Below are positions 35,853 to 44,244 of a stretch of DNA of 64,000 nucleotides, piece by piece. The DNA lies in the NCBI GenBank assembly GCA_902594875.1, contig CACJNU010000001.1, positions 121,468-185,467 on the forward strand, in the 5' to 3' direction. A program made the translations under genes and the position numbers. A model generated the notes under the pieces. That model saw nothing but the letters and a program-made list of their open reading frames with translations. It did no database searches and had not been told where the DNA came from. This DNA is from an uncultured Prochlorococcus sp. (GTDB lineage Bacteria > Cyanobacteriota > Cyanobacteriia > PCC-6307 > Cyanobiaceae). Within the stretch, counting starts at the first letter, position 1, and each line of letters begins with the position of its first letter.

Positions 35853-37577
35853 ATGAAAGAAACAAGTACCAAATCAAATAATGGAACAATTTTGGATATA
35901 AATGAATCTTTTAAAATTGATTTTGATCCTATTAGCGATGCGTTAGCAGCTATAAGAAATGGTGAATGCATAATTGTTGTAGATGATGAAAGAAGAGAAA
36001 ATGAAGGAGATTTAATATGTGCTGCTCAGTTTGCAACTCCCCAGCAAATTAATTTTATGGCTACTGAGGGACGTGGACTTATATGCCTAGCTATGCAAGG
36101 TGAAAAACTTGATTCTTTAGATTTACCATTAATGGTAGATAGAAATACTGATGAAAATCAAACAGCTTTTACAATATCAATTGATGCTGGACCTGAAAAT
36201 AATGTTACTACTGGAATTTCTGCTGAAGACAGGGCAAAGACAATTCAGGTTGCTATAAACCCAAATACAAAACCAGATGATTTAAGGAGACCAGGACATA
36301 TTTTTCCATTAAGAGCTAAAAAAGGTGGAGTATTAAAAAGGGCGGGACATACCGAAGCGGCAGTAGATATTGCGGCAATGTCAGGTCTTTACCCCGCTGG
36401 AGTGATTTGCGAAATACAAAATCCTGACGGTTCCATGTCAAGACTTCCACAACTAAAAGAGTATGCAAAGCAGTGGGGAATGAAATTAATATCAATAGCT
36501 GATTTAATAAGTTATCGTTTTCAAACTGAGAGATTTGTATTTAGAAAATCTGATGCTGTACTTCCAAGTATTTTTGGTAATTTCAAAGCTTATGGGTATG
36601 TTAATGAACTTGATGGTTCAGAACATGTTGCTTTAGTTAAACAAAAATCATCAAAATTAAACGAGCCCGTACTAGTAAGAATGCATTCAGAGTGCTTAAC
36701 AGGCGATGCTTTTGGATCTTTACGTTGTGATTGTAGGCCGCAGTTGGAGGCTGCTTTATCAAGGATAGAAAAGGAGGAAGAGGGAGTTGTTGTTTACTTG
36801 AGACAAGAAGGTAGAGGTATTGGTCTAATAAATAAATTAAAAGCTTATAGTTTACAGGATGGTGGATTAGATACTGTAGAAGCTAATGAAAGATTAGGTT
36901 TTCCAGCTGATCTCAGAAATTATGGAGTTGGAGCACAGATATTAACGGATCTAGGTATAAAAAAACTGAAATTACTTACAAATAATCCTAGAAAGATTGC
37001 TGGATTAGGAGGTTATGGAATAGAGGTTATTGAGAGAGTTCCATTAGTAATTTGCCCAAATGATAATAATGCAGAATACTTGAGTGTAAAAAAAACGAAG
37101 TTAGGCCACATGATTGATGTAGATAATCCTAATTCCAGGAATATCGATCCATTTATATCAATTTTTCTTGATGGGAAATATAAATCTATTGATCTAGTTC
37201 CAATAAAAAATAAAGTTATTAAATTCTGTAGCTTGAAGAACATTAATATTAAACTGGAGAGTACTCCAAGGTTATTGGCTTTTTGGAATCAACCAAAATT
37301 AGTTTGGCGAATTTTGCATGATCAGAGTAGAACCAATTCCAACATTACTGATGAAGAAATAAGGAATATAGAATTATTTATTCAGTTTTTATCCGATTAT
37401 GAAAATAGTACAAAGATTGGAATTATTGTTTCAAGAAACATTGAACAAGCTTTACACCCAAAAAGCAGCATCAAATTAATCAATACTAAATTTACAATAA
37501 ATAATGAAATCTTATATTCATCTACAAGAAAATTTAATCTAGATAAAGAGACATTTAGTATTGTTTTTGAAAGCTAA
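35853..37577 (+). CDS. ribBA: RibBA: DHBP synthase / GTP cyclohydrolase II fusion with C-terminal extension
   Basis: A bifunctional riboflavin enzyme that makes both precursors, 3,4-dihydroxy-2-butanone 4-phosphate from ribulose 5-phosphate and the pyrimidine from GTP. I chose the ATG at 35853 (574 aa) over a TTG 12 bases upstream. The RibB half has VVDDERRENEGDLICAAQ, and the RibA half has the zinc ligands in SECLTGDAFGSLRCDCRPQL and the RQEGRGIGLINKLKAY motif. Residues beyond about 420 form a tail of some 150 residues with no catalytic motif that I recognise (LLAFWNQPKLVWRILHDQSR is its most distinctive part). Confidence 0.95.
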   Translation: MKETSTKSNNGTILDINESFKIDFDPISDALAAIRNGECIIVVDDERRENEGDLICAAQFATPQQINFMATEGRGLICLAMQGEKLDSLDLPLMVDRNTDENQTAFTISIDAGPENNVTTGISAEDRAKTIQVAINPNTKPDDLRRPGHIFPLRAKKGGVLKRAGHTEAAVDIAAMSGLYPAGVICEIQNPDGSMSRLPQLKEYAKQWGMKLISIADLISYRFQTERFVFRKSDAVLPSIFGNFKAYGYVNELDGSEHVALVKQKSSKLNEPVLVRMHSECLTGDAFGSLRCDCRPQLEAALSRIEKEEEGVVVYLRQEGRGIGLINKLKAYSLQDGGLDTVEANERLGFPADLRNYGVGAQILTDLGIKKLKLLTNNPRKIAGLGGYGIEVIERVPLVICPNDNNAEYLSVKKTKLGHMIDVDNPNSRNIDPFISIFLDGKYKSIDLVPIKNKVIKFCSLKNINIKLESTPRLLAFWNQPKLVWRILHDQSRTNSNITDEEIRNIELFIQFLSDYENSTKIGIIVSRNIEQALHPKSSIKLINTKFTINNEILYSSTRKFNLDKETFSIVFES

Positions 37578-37580
37578 AAA

Positions 37581-38018
37581 CTACTTTAAAGTTGCCTTTA
37601 AAATTTTTGACCCATTAGTAAGCTTTAGCACTACATCCATATCATCAGTCTTACCAAAAACTGTATGAACTCCATCAAGATGAGGCTGTGGTTCATAAAC
37701 TATGAAAAACTGACTACCACCTGTATCCTTTCCTGCATGAGCCATAGAAAGTGAGCCTTTTAGATGTTTATTGGAATTAATTTCACATTTTATATTATAT
37801 CCAGGTCCACCAGTTCCAGGCATGCCTGATGCTCCATCTCGAGTATTTGGACATCCACCTTGAGCCATAAATCCAGGAATCACCCTGTGAAATGCTAGAC
37901 CATCATAAAAACCATCACTAATTAGGCTCGTGAAGTTTTTAACTGTATTAGGTGCGTCGTTAGAGAAAAATTCAATATTAATGTTTCCAACTTCTGTCTC
38001 AAATAATGCAGTTGTCAT
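37581..38018 (-). CDS. Cyclophilin-type peptidyl-prolyl isomerase
   Basis: A 145-aa single-domain cyclophilin without a signal peptide, so cytoplasmic. It catalyses cis-trans isomerisation of X-Pro bonds. The active-site arginine lies in [13 protein letters not shown] near residue 45, and [19 protein letters not shown] supplies the QFFI signature. The histidine in [10 protein letters not shown] is also typical. The tryptophan that contacts cyclosporin in eukaryotic forms is replaced by histidine here, as is common in bacteria. It is convergent with ribBA, with three bases between the stops, and 37 bases downstream of the DUF3110 gene. Confidence 0.94.
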   Translation of the reverse strand: MTTALFETEVGNINIEFFSNDAPNTVKNFTSLISDGFYDGLAFHRVIPGFMAQGGCPNTRDGASGMPGTGGPGYNIKCEINSNKHLKGSLSMAHAGKDTGGSQFFIVYEPQPHLDGVHTVFGKTDDMDVVLKLTNGSKILKATLK

Positions 38019-38055
38019 GTTTTATATGTTTAGTAATTAATAAATATTTTAGTAG

Positions 38056-38439
38056 CTAAAGCAACTTTTCAAGGTTTTCCTTAATAGTGTTTATATCAAT
38101 GCTATCTTTATTACTATTTTTCTCTTCCTCCCAATTTTCAACTTCTAGGTTTTTTTGGGGTGGTGAAATTAACAACCTATCTTCTGCGGTTTTAGGTACA
38201 AAATTTTTTGCTACTAATTTGAATTCATAATCTAATTTAATACAGAAATCTTTAATTTCCTGTATGTTAATCATCTCAACTGTTGGCAAAGGAAAATCTT
38301 GAGCTTCTAGAAGACCACAATATCTTGTTGCATCATCCTTATCTTCAAACATAAGAACGATTGTCCTTCCTTTAAGTTCGATTGAATGAATTCCTTCCTT
38401 ATCTGTTCCTGAATTATATAAAAGAACAAACACGTTCAT
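38056..38439 (-). CDS. DUF3110 family protein
   Basis: A 127-aa soluble protein of a cyanobacterial and plastid family. The family hallmark is the start MNVFVLLYNSGTDKEGIHSIEL and DATRYCGLLEAQDFPLPTVE, which looks like a small alpha/beta module. No catalytic motif is seen and the function is unknown. It lies between dnaJ and the cyclophilin gene on the same strand with gaps of 33 and 37 bases, so it may belong to one dnaK-dnaJ-DUF3110-cyclophilin transcription unit, a chaperone-flavoured context that is suggestive only. Confidence 0.85.
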   Translation of the reverse strand: MNVFVLLYNSGTDKEGIHSIELKGRTIVLMFEDKDDATRYCGLLEAQDFPLPTVEMINIQEIKDFCIKLDYEFKLVAKNFVPKTAEDRLLISPPQKNLEVENWEEEKNSNKDSIDINTIKENLEKLL

Positions 38440-38472
38440 AAGTATGAATTTTTCTATTTATATAATATTTGA

Positions 38473-39399
38473 TTAAGAATCAGAAAGTGATAATTCTTGT
38501 AATCTTGTATATAAAGCAATTTCTTCATCATTAATATCAGCTGGTATCACTACAAGGATTTCAACATATTGATCACCTACATTATCTTCGAAAGTTAAAC
38601 CCCTCCCTTTCAAACGTAACATTCTTCCCGTAGATGATTTTGGTGGTACTTGAAGTGTGACATTTCCATCAAGGGTAGGAACCTCTACTGCACAACCAAG
38701 AAGAGCATCATGAGGAAATAACTCTAATTTATATAGAACTCTTAAACCATCAATTCTTAAACCACTTTCCGTTTGAACTTTTAACTGTAGATAATGATCT
38801 TTACCTCCTCTTGCAATATTTTCAAGTCTTAATCGCCATCCATCTCCAGCGAAAGGTGGTGTATCAACTTCTACTACAGTTTCATCTTCGAGCTCAATTA
38901 AAATTGAAGCTCCATTTAAGGCCTCAGCAGGAGTTAATTCAATGATTGTCTCGATATCTTGGTGGAGTTTAACTGGAGGTGGCTCTTCTGGAGAGGTTGT
39001 AGGGTATTGATAATTGTTAAATTCATCATTATTTGTATTTATCGATTCATCATCAAATGATTCATCATCATATTCTTCGTAACTCTTTGGTGAATATTCA
39101 TATCCAAATAATGAATCAAGATAATCTTGAAAATCAGGAAAACCTTTCTCGAAATTATTATTTTCTTTTTCATCCTGGTTTTTTTGATCCGAACTATTTT
39201 TACTTACATTAGGATCACGTAGATATTCATATGCTTCGTTAATTAATTTAAATCTTTCTTCTGCATTAAGATCATTTTTATTTAAATCTGGATGCCATTT
39301 TCTTGCTTCTCTTCGAAAGGCTTTTTTAAGTTCTTTATCATCGAAGTCAGGGGATAAACCCAATATCGACAAATAGTCTTTTTTAGAGGAAGTAGTCAT
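38473..39399 (-). CDS. dnaJ: DnaJ-type co-chaperone (CbpA-like, no zinc finger)
   Basis: A 308-aa type II-like J-protein. The start is set at the ATG giving MTTSSKKDYLSILGL; upstream in-frame codons run into dnaK. The J-domain covers residues 8-70 with FRREARKWHPDLN carrying HPD. There is no CxxCxGxG zinc-binding region; an acidic, serine-rich linker leads to the C-terminal substrate-binding domain (LTPAEALNGASILIELED, LFPHDALLGCAVEVPTLDG). It overlaps the 3' end of dnaK by 17 bases, so the pair is translationally coupled and this J-protein is the probable dedicated partner of that DnaK. Confidence 0.93.
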   Translation of the reverse strand: MTTSSKKDYLSILGLSPDFDDKELKKAFRREARKWHPDLNKNDLNAEERFKLINEAYEYLRDPNVSKNSSDQKNQDEKENNNFEKGFPDFQDYLDSLFGYEYSPKSYEEYDDESFDDESINTNNDEFNNYQYPTTSPEEPPPVKLHQDIETIIELTPAEALNGASILIELEDETVVEVDTPPFAGDGWRLRLENIARGGKDHYLQLKVQTESGLRIDGLRVLYKLELFPHDALLGCAVEVPTLDGNVTLQVPPKSSTGRMLRLKGRGLTFEDNVGDQYVEILVVIPADINDEEIALYTRLQELSLSDS

Positions 39400-41380
39400 T
39401 GTCCCATGGATCATCGTCCCTAGAATTACCATACCTCGAATTTCTATAATTTCTATTCATTTGATTATCCCAAGGGTCATCATCCCAATAATCATCTGAA
39501 AAGAGTTCATCCTTTAATGATCCAAATGTATTTTTAATGCTTTGTAAGGGACTATTTTCAGTTTTCTTTTCTGCAGCAAATTTTCTATTTAAACCGAATA
39601 ATGCTTCTTGAAGAGCACTTACTGATATTTCTAATTCTTGAGGATCATCGTCATCTATATAATCTTCAACATCTTGAATGGCTAATTCAACAGCTCGTTG
39701 TTGCCTCTCAGCACCATATGGTCCAAATTCTAATGAAGCATCCCTAAGTCTTCTCTCAGCTTGCGCAATAAGAGTTAAAGCACTGTTTTTCCTATCAATT
39801 ACAGATCTTCTCTTCCTATCTTCATTAGCTTTTGCTTTAGCATCTTCAATTATCGAATTTATTTCTTGTTCATTCAAATTAGAACCTCCTGAAATTGTAA
39901 CTGTTTGCTTTCTTCCAGTTGTTCTATCAGTTGCACTTACTTCTAAAAGGCCATTAGCATCAATATCAAATGCTACCTGAACTTGGGGTATTCCTCTTGG
40001 AGCTGGAGGTATTCCTGATAGTCTAAATTTACCAAGTGATTTATTTTCAGAGGCTAAAGGCCTTTCGCCTTGACGTACTTGAACAACTACTGATGATTGA
40101 TTAGCTTCTGATGTACTAAAAACATCCGATTGTCTTACTGGTATTGGTGTATTACGAGGAATGAGTACCTTCATAAGACCACCAATAGTTTCTAAACCTA
40201 AAGATAAGGGAGTAACGTCATTTAGGAGTAAATCTTGCAAATCGCCGTTGATTATTCCGGATTGTATTGCTGCACCAATTGCTACAACTTCATCTGGATT
40301 AACTGATTGACAGGGATCATTAGGAACAAGAGTCTTTACTAATTGTTGAACCATTGGAATTCTCGTGCTGCCACCCACAAGAACTACCTCATCTATATCT
40401 TCTGGGTTCCATCCGGAGTCATCTAATGCTATTTGCACAGGCTCTAATAATCTATCTAGAAGATCTTGAGATAATGATTCAAATACCTTCCTATCTAAGG
40501 TCTCCTCAATATGTAATGGACCCTCTTTACTAGTGGTGATAAAAGGTAAGGATATTTTTGTTTTTTGCAATCCAGATAATTCACATTTAGCTTTTTCGGC
40601 AGCTTCAGTTAATCTCTGTAAAGCTTGTCTATCCCTTCTTAGATCAATTTCATATTTAGCAAGAAATTTTTCAGCAAGCCAATCTACTATTTTTGAATCA
40701 AAATTGTTTCCACCTAGCTGTGTATCACCACAAGTGGCTTTAACATCAAACACACCATTAGAAATTTTCAATAATGAAACATCAAATGTTCCTCCTCCTA
40801 AATCAAAAACCAAAACATTATTAGAAGAACTTTTTTCAAAACCATAAGCTAGAGCAGCAGCAGTAGGTTCATTTAAAATTCTATCTACTTTAATACCAGC
40901 TAATATTGCAGAATCCTTTGTGGCTTGCCTTTGAGATTCATTAAAGTAAGCAGGGACAGTAATAACTGCAGAATCAACAGTATCTCCAAGATATGTTTCA
41001 GCATCATTAATTAATTTTCTAATCAATGAGCTCACTAATTCTTCTGGTGCGTACTCTCTTTCTGTATTTGGACTAAGAACTCTAACGCTTCCATTGGTAT
41101 TAGCCTTTACGTTATAAGGAACAGAAATACTATTCTCATCTAATTCATCCCAGTCACTACCAATAAATCTTTTGAGGTTATAAAAGGTATTTTTAGGATT
41201 TAGAACAAGTTGTCTTCTCGCTTGATCTCCGATAACTATTTCCTTATCTTTTGTAAATCCAACTATTGAAGGTGTAGTCCTAGAACCCTCAGAATTTGCA
41301 ATAACAATTGGACGGCCAGCTTCTATAACTCCTACAACAGAGTTAGTGGTACCTAAATCAATTCCAACTATTTGCCCCAT
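39383..41380 (-). CDS. dnaK: Hsp70 chaperone DnaK paralogue with acidic tryptophan-rich tail
   Basis: A 665-aa Hsp70. The nucleotide-binding domain begins VGIDLGTTNSVVGVIEAGRP and contains NEPTAAALAYGFEK and VLVFDLGGGTFDVSLL. The interdomain linker region is LLLNDVTPLSLGLETIGG, followed by the substrate-binding domain. The C-terminal tail departs from standard DnaK: it carries two copies of DDDPWDN separated by an Asn/Arg/Tyr-rich stretch. Cyanobacteria have several DnaK copies; the coupling with an adjacent dnaJ resembles the DnaK3-DnaJ pair, but I cannot decide between DnaK1 and DnaK3 type. Upstream lies a 212-base region next to tRNA-Ser. Confidence 0.93.
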   Translation of the reverse strand: MGQIVGIDLGTTNSVVGVIEAGRPIVIANSEGSRTTPSIVGFTKDKEIVIGDQARRQLVLNPKNTFYNLKRFIGSDWDELDENSISVPYNVKANTNGSVRVLSPNTEREYAPEELVSSLIRKLINDAETYLGDTVDSAVITVPAYFNESQRQATKDSAILAGIKVDRILNEPTAAALAYGFEKSSSNNVLVFDLGGGTFDVSLLKISNGVFDVKATCGDTQLGGNNFDSKIVDWLAEKFLAKYEIDLRRDRQALQRLTEAAEKAKCELSGLQKTKISLPFITTSKEGPLHIEETLDRKVFESLSQDLLDRLLEPVQIALDDSGWNPEDIDEVVLVGGSTRIPMVQQLVKTLVPNDPCQSVNPDEVVAIGAAIQSGIINGDLQDLLLNDVTPLSLGLETIGGLMKVLIPRNTPIPVRQSDVFSTSEANQSSVVVQVRQGERPLASENKSLGKFRLSGIPPAPRGIPQVQVAFDIDANGLLEVSATDRTTGRKQTVTISGGSNLNEQEINSIIEDAKAKANEDRKRRSVIDRKNSALTLIAQAERRLRDASLEFGPYGAERQQRAVELAIQDVEDYIDDDDPQELEISVSALQEALFGLNRKFAAEKKTENSPLQSIKNTFGSLKDELFSDDYWDDDPWDNQMNRNYRNSRYGNSRDDDPWDNDYFL

Positions 41381-41592
41381 GATTTTAGATCGCTAAATTA
41401 AAGCAAAATTTACTAATAATTTAATTAATTTTTATCTTAGATATTTACATATAATAGTAAAAATCAAATATTTTCAACTTAATTTAAATAAATAAGTTTA
41501 TTTATCACTTGTTAAAAATATTACTATCTATTTTAAAAATTCTTTAATGACAAAGTTGTTGATGTAGTTAAACAAAGTAAACTAATATAAAA

Positions 41593-41679
41593 CGGAGAGA
41601 GAGGGATTCGAACCCTCGATAAAGTTGCCCCTATACAGCATTTCCAGTGCTGCGCCTTCAACCACTCGGCCACCTCTCC
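41593..41679 (-). tRNA. tRNA-Ser (anticodon GGA)
   Basis: An 87-base class II tRNA with a long variable arm. The acceptor stem is GGAGAGG with TCTCTCC (one G-U pair) and discriminator G73. The anticodon stem-loop CAGCA-CTGGAAA-TGCTG gives GGA, which reads UCC/UCU. The T arm is GAGGG-TTCGAAT-CCCTC. CCA is not encoded. It is divergent from the ferredoxin gene and upstream of dnaK. Confidence 0.96.
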
Positions 41680-41728
41680 CAAGATAACCATTTTAACCCT
41701 TGATCATCCCATTTTAGAGGAAAGTTAT

Positions 41729-42103
41729 TTGAAAAAGACTTTCACAGTCACGATTAAAAATAAAGAAACCGGAAAGGTCTACCAAGAGCAGGTTAATAGT
41801 GACGACTACATACTTAAGGAATTTGAAAAGAAAGGTTTCAAACTTGCATTTTCATGTAGAAATGGTTGCTGTACAAGTTGTGCAGTTAAAATTAAATCTG
41901 GTACTTTGCATCAACCAGAAGCCATGGGTGTATCTCAGGCATTAAAAGACAAAGGTTATGCACTTCTTTGTGTCGCTAAAGTAACTTCAGATCTTGAGGT
42001 AGAAACTACATATGAAGATGAAGTTTACGATTTACAATTTGGACAATATTTTGGCAGGGGTAATACAAGAGTTGCCCCGCCTTGGGAATTTGAGGAAGAT
42101 TAA
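41729..42103 (+). CDS. Plant-type [2Fe-2S] ferredoxin
   Basis: A 124-aa electron carrier. The cluster cysteines are in FSCRNGCCTSCAVKIKSG (C-x4-C-x2-C, with one extra cysteine inside) and the fourth is in YALLCVAKV about 29 residues later. Compared with photosynthetic PetF (about 97 aa) it is longer at the C-terminus, ending FGRGNTRVAPPWEFEED, and it lacks the very acidic surface typical of PetF, so it is probably a specialised ferredoxin. The start is a TTG codon giving MKKTFTVTIKN. The phosphatase gene follows after five bases, an apparent operon. Confidence 0.9.
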   Translation: MKKTFTVTIKNKETGKVYQEQVNSDDYILKEFEKKGFKLAFSCRNGCCTSCAVKIKSGTLHQPEAMGVSQALKDKGYALLCVAKVTSDLEVETTYEDEVYDLQFGQYFGRGNTRVAPPWEFEED

Positions 42104-42108
42104 CTATC

Positions 42109-42957
42109 ATGTTTGAATTAAGTGAAATAGAGGAACTTGTAAATCAAGTAAACTTATCCATTTTGTATGAAATAGCCAAAAATTCTGCTCAAATTGGTAA
42201 TGAAATTTTAAAAGTTAATTATAATAAAATTCAGAAAATATCATCAAAGGGTAGGAAGGGTGATCTAGTTACCAATGTAGATTTGGAAGTTGAAAATAAA
42301 ATAAAAGAATATTTATTAGAAGAGACACCAAACATATCTATAAATGCAGAGGAATCGGGTAAATTAACCAAATCTTCTGATTTAACGTGGTGTATAGACC
42401 CATTAGACGGTACAACAAATTATTCCCATGGATATCCTTTTTTTGGGACTTCTATTGGTCTTGTGTATAAAAATAAGCCAATAATAGGCGCTATATCAGT
42501 ACCTTATTTAAATGAACTATATTCAGCCTGTATAGGTTTAGGTTCATTCTGCAATGATAGTGAACTTAAAGTATCGAATCCTTCTAATCTTTCTGATAGT
42601 TTACTTGTAACTGGTTTCTCTTATGACAGATTTGAGACAGAGGATAATAATTATGCTGAATTTTGTTATTTAACACATAAAACTAGAGGCGTTAGAAGAG
42701 GAGGTGCAGCTGCAGTTGATCTAGCATTTGTTGCGGCAGGTAAGGTAGATGGATATTGGGAAAGAGGATTGGAGGTATGGGACCTAGCGGCCGGTGCTAT
42801 TATTGTTAAAGAGGCTGGTGGTATTATTTCTGATTATCCATCAGGCGAATTTAATTTAAGTTCAGGAAGAATTTTAGCTTGTTCTCCCAGCCTTGAGAAT
42901 GAATTAAAAAATGAACTAGATAAAGTCTCTCCATTTAAAAAAAATCTCTATACCTAA
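42109..42957 (+). CDS. suhB: Inositol monophosphatase family protein
   Basis: A 282-aa magnesium-dependent phosphatase of the SuhB/IMPase family. The metal-binding motifs are INAEESGKL (about residue 82), WCIDPLDGTTNYSHGYPFFG (about residue 98) and VWDLAAGAIIVKEAGG (about residue 225). Likely substrates include inositol-1-phosphate, but relatives act on histidinol phosphate or PAP, and hisZ directly follows 18 bases downstream. That neighbourhood makes a histidinol-phosphatase role possible but unproven. Confidence 0.9.
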   Translation: MFELSEIEELVNQVNLSILYEIAKNSAQIGNEILKVNYNKIQKISSKGRKGDLVTNVDLEVENKIKEYLLEETPNISINAEESGKLTKSSDLTWCIDPLDGTTNYSHGYPFFGTSIGLVYKNKPIIGAISVPYLNELYSACIGLGSFCNDSELKVSNPSNLSDSLLVTGFSYDRFETEDNNYAEFCYLTHKTRGVRRGGAAAVDLAFVAAGKVDGYWERGLEVWDLAAGAIIVKEAGGIISDYPSGEFNLSSGRILACSPSLENELKNELDKVSPFKKNLYT

Positions 42958-42975
42958 AATTAGTCAACTATTAAA

Positions 42976-44127
42976 ATGTCAGATATAAAGGAAATTAAAT
43001 TAGTCGATGTAAAAAATAATTCAAACATAATAAATAACTTAAATAGTATTTATAAACTTTGGGGATATGAGGAGGTTTCACCCTCATTTATCAATACTTT
43101 ACAGACCATAAAAGGCCGTGGCGTTATTGACGAAAATCAGGTTGTAGGAATAGTAAGTAATAATTCATTATGTCTTAGGCCAGAAATGACAACATCTATT
43201 GTTAAATTGTCATCTACTAGATTAATTAATAAGAAAAGACCTATAAGATTATTCACCAATGGAATGGTTTTTGATAAAAAACAAAATAATAAAAATTCAT
43301 TTAAGTTACAAGAAAAATTGCAGAGTGGAATTGAATTAATTGGATATGATACAAAATACCCAGAAATTGAAGTTATAAATATTTTGTTTGATTCAATCGA
43401 TAATATTAATTTGAAAGATGGTTGTAATTTATTTTTACTAGTAAGCACCACAAAAATAATGGACTTGATACTGAACAAATATAAGAATAATAATTTTGAA
43501 GAAATTAAGAAAAGTCTAGTCAATTTTGATCAAGATAATTTATCTAAATTAGTAATAGATGAAGATGATAAATATATTCTTAAAGATCTTTTATTCACAC
43601 GAGGAGAGCCAATTGCAATATTAAAAAAATTAAAAACTATATATGGTACTAGTAAAACATTAGATGACTTAAATTTTTTATTTGAAACATTATCAAAAAT
43701 ATCAAATAAATATGGTGTTAAATTACAACTTGATCCCACTTTTCAACCTCACTTGAATTTATATGAAGGAATAGTTTTTCAACTAATAGGGGATAATGGT
43801 AAAAATAAAAGCATCATTGCAAAAGGCGGAAGATATGATGAGTTGGTACGATCATTTAGTCCTAATGAGAAAATATTTAATGGTATTGGATTTACAATTT
43901 CAGTGGACATTTTAAGAAATTTAATTAAGGAAGAAAAGACAAATAAAAAAAGGATTTTATTGATGTTTAAAGATTCTTATTTGTTAGAAAAAAGTATGAA
44001 TGAACAAAAAGAACAACAAAAAAGAGGAAACATTGCCGTTTTACATTTAAATCCATGTGATGACTTAGCTAAAGCCAATCAAATTATGAAAGAAAACAAT
44101 TGCACTGAAATTTTGTGGGTTAAATAA
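42976..44127 (+). CDS. hisZ: ATP phosphoribosyltransferase regulatory subunit HisZ
   Basis: A 383-aa paralogue of the catalytic core of histidyl-tRNA synthetase that forms a complex with short HisG and makes it active and histidine-sensitive, the first step of histidine synthesis. Class II motif 2 remains as SLCLRPEMTTSIVKLSSTRL and motif-like segments IIAKGGRYDELVRSF and NGIGFTISVD are near residues 275-310. The anticodon-binding domain of HisS is absent or reduced. hisG is not in this window. It is probably transcribed with the phosphatase gene upstream. Confidence 0.87.
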   Translation: MSDIKEIKLVDVKNNSNIINNLNSIYKLWGYEEVSPSFINTLQTIKGRGVIDENQVVGIVSNNSLCLRPEMTTSIVKLSSTRLINKKRPIRLFTNGMVFDKKQNNKNSFKLQEKLQSGIELIGYDTKYPEIEVINILFDSIDNINLKDGCNLFLLVSTTKIMDLILNKYKNNNFEEIKKSLVNFDQDNLSKLVIDEDDKYILKDLLFTRGEPIAILKKLKTIYGTSKTLDDLNFLFETLSKISNKYGVKLQLDPTFQPHLNLYEGIVFQLIGDNGKNKSIIAKGGRYDELVRSFSPNEKIFNGIGFTISVDILRNLIKEEKTNKKRILLMFKDSYLLEKSMNEQKEQQKRGNIAVLHLNPCDDLAKANQIMKENNCTEILWVK

Positions 44128-44163
44128 AACCTTTTAAAAGTTTATTTAGTTTTAAAATTCAGA

Positions 44164-44179
44164 TATTGTACGGACAATA
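44164..44179. promoter_or_regulatory. Inverted repeat TATTGT-N4-ACAATA upstream of htpG
   Basis: Perfect 6-bp arms flanking ACGG, in the 117-base gap between hisZ and htpG and 66 bases before the htpG ATG. It is not the CIRCE element and has no T-run. It could be an operator for htpG or a 3' hairpin of hisZ. Confidence 0.3.
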
Positions 44180-44244
44180 CTCCTAATTAAACTTGATTAA
44201 CAAGTTTTTAAGAAATAGTATTTAATATGTTTGATTTTTTTTAA

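Noticed and set aside
39400-39432. Longer DnaJ starting inside dnaK
   Set aside because: Added residues precede the usual J-domain start and lie deep in the dnaK tail; the ATG at 39399 fits better.
39678-39980. 100-aa plus-strand frame antisense to dnaK
   Set aside because: Antisense shadow of dnaK with no domain-like features or ribosome binding site.
44168-44180. GTA-N7-TAC resembling an NtcA site upstream of htpG
   Set aside because: The spacing is seven bases instead of the required eight, and no correctly placed -10 box follows.
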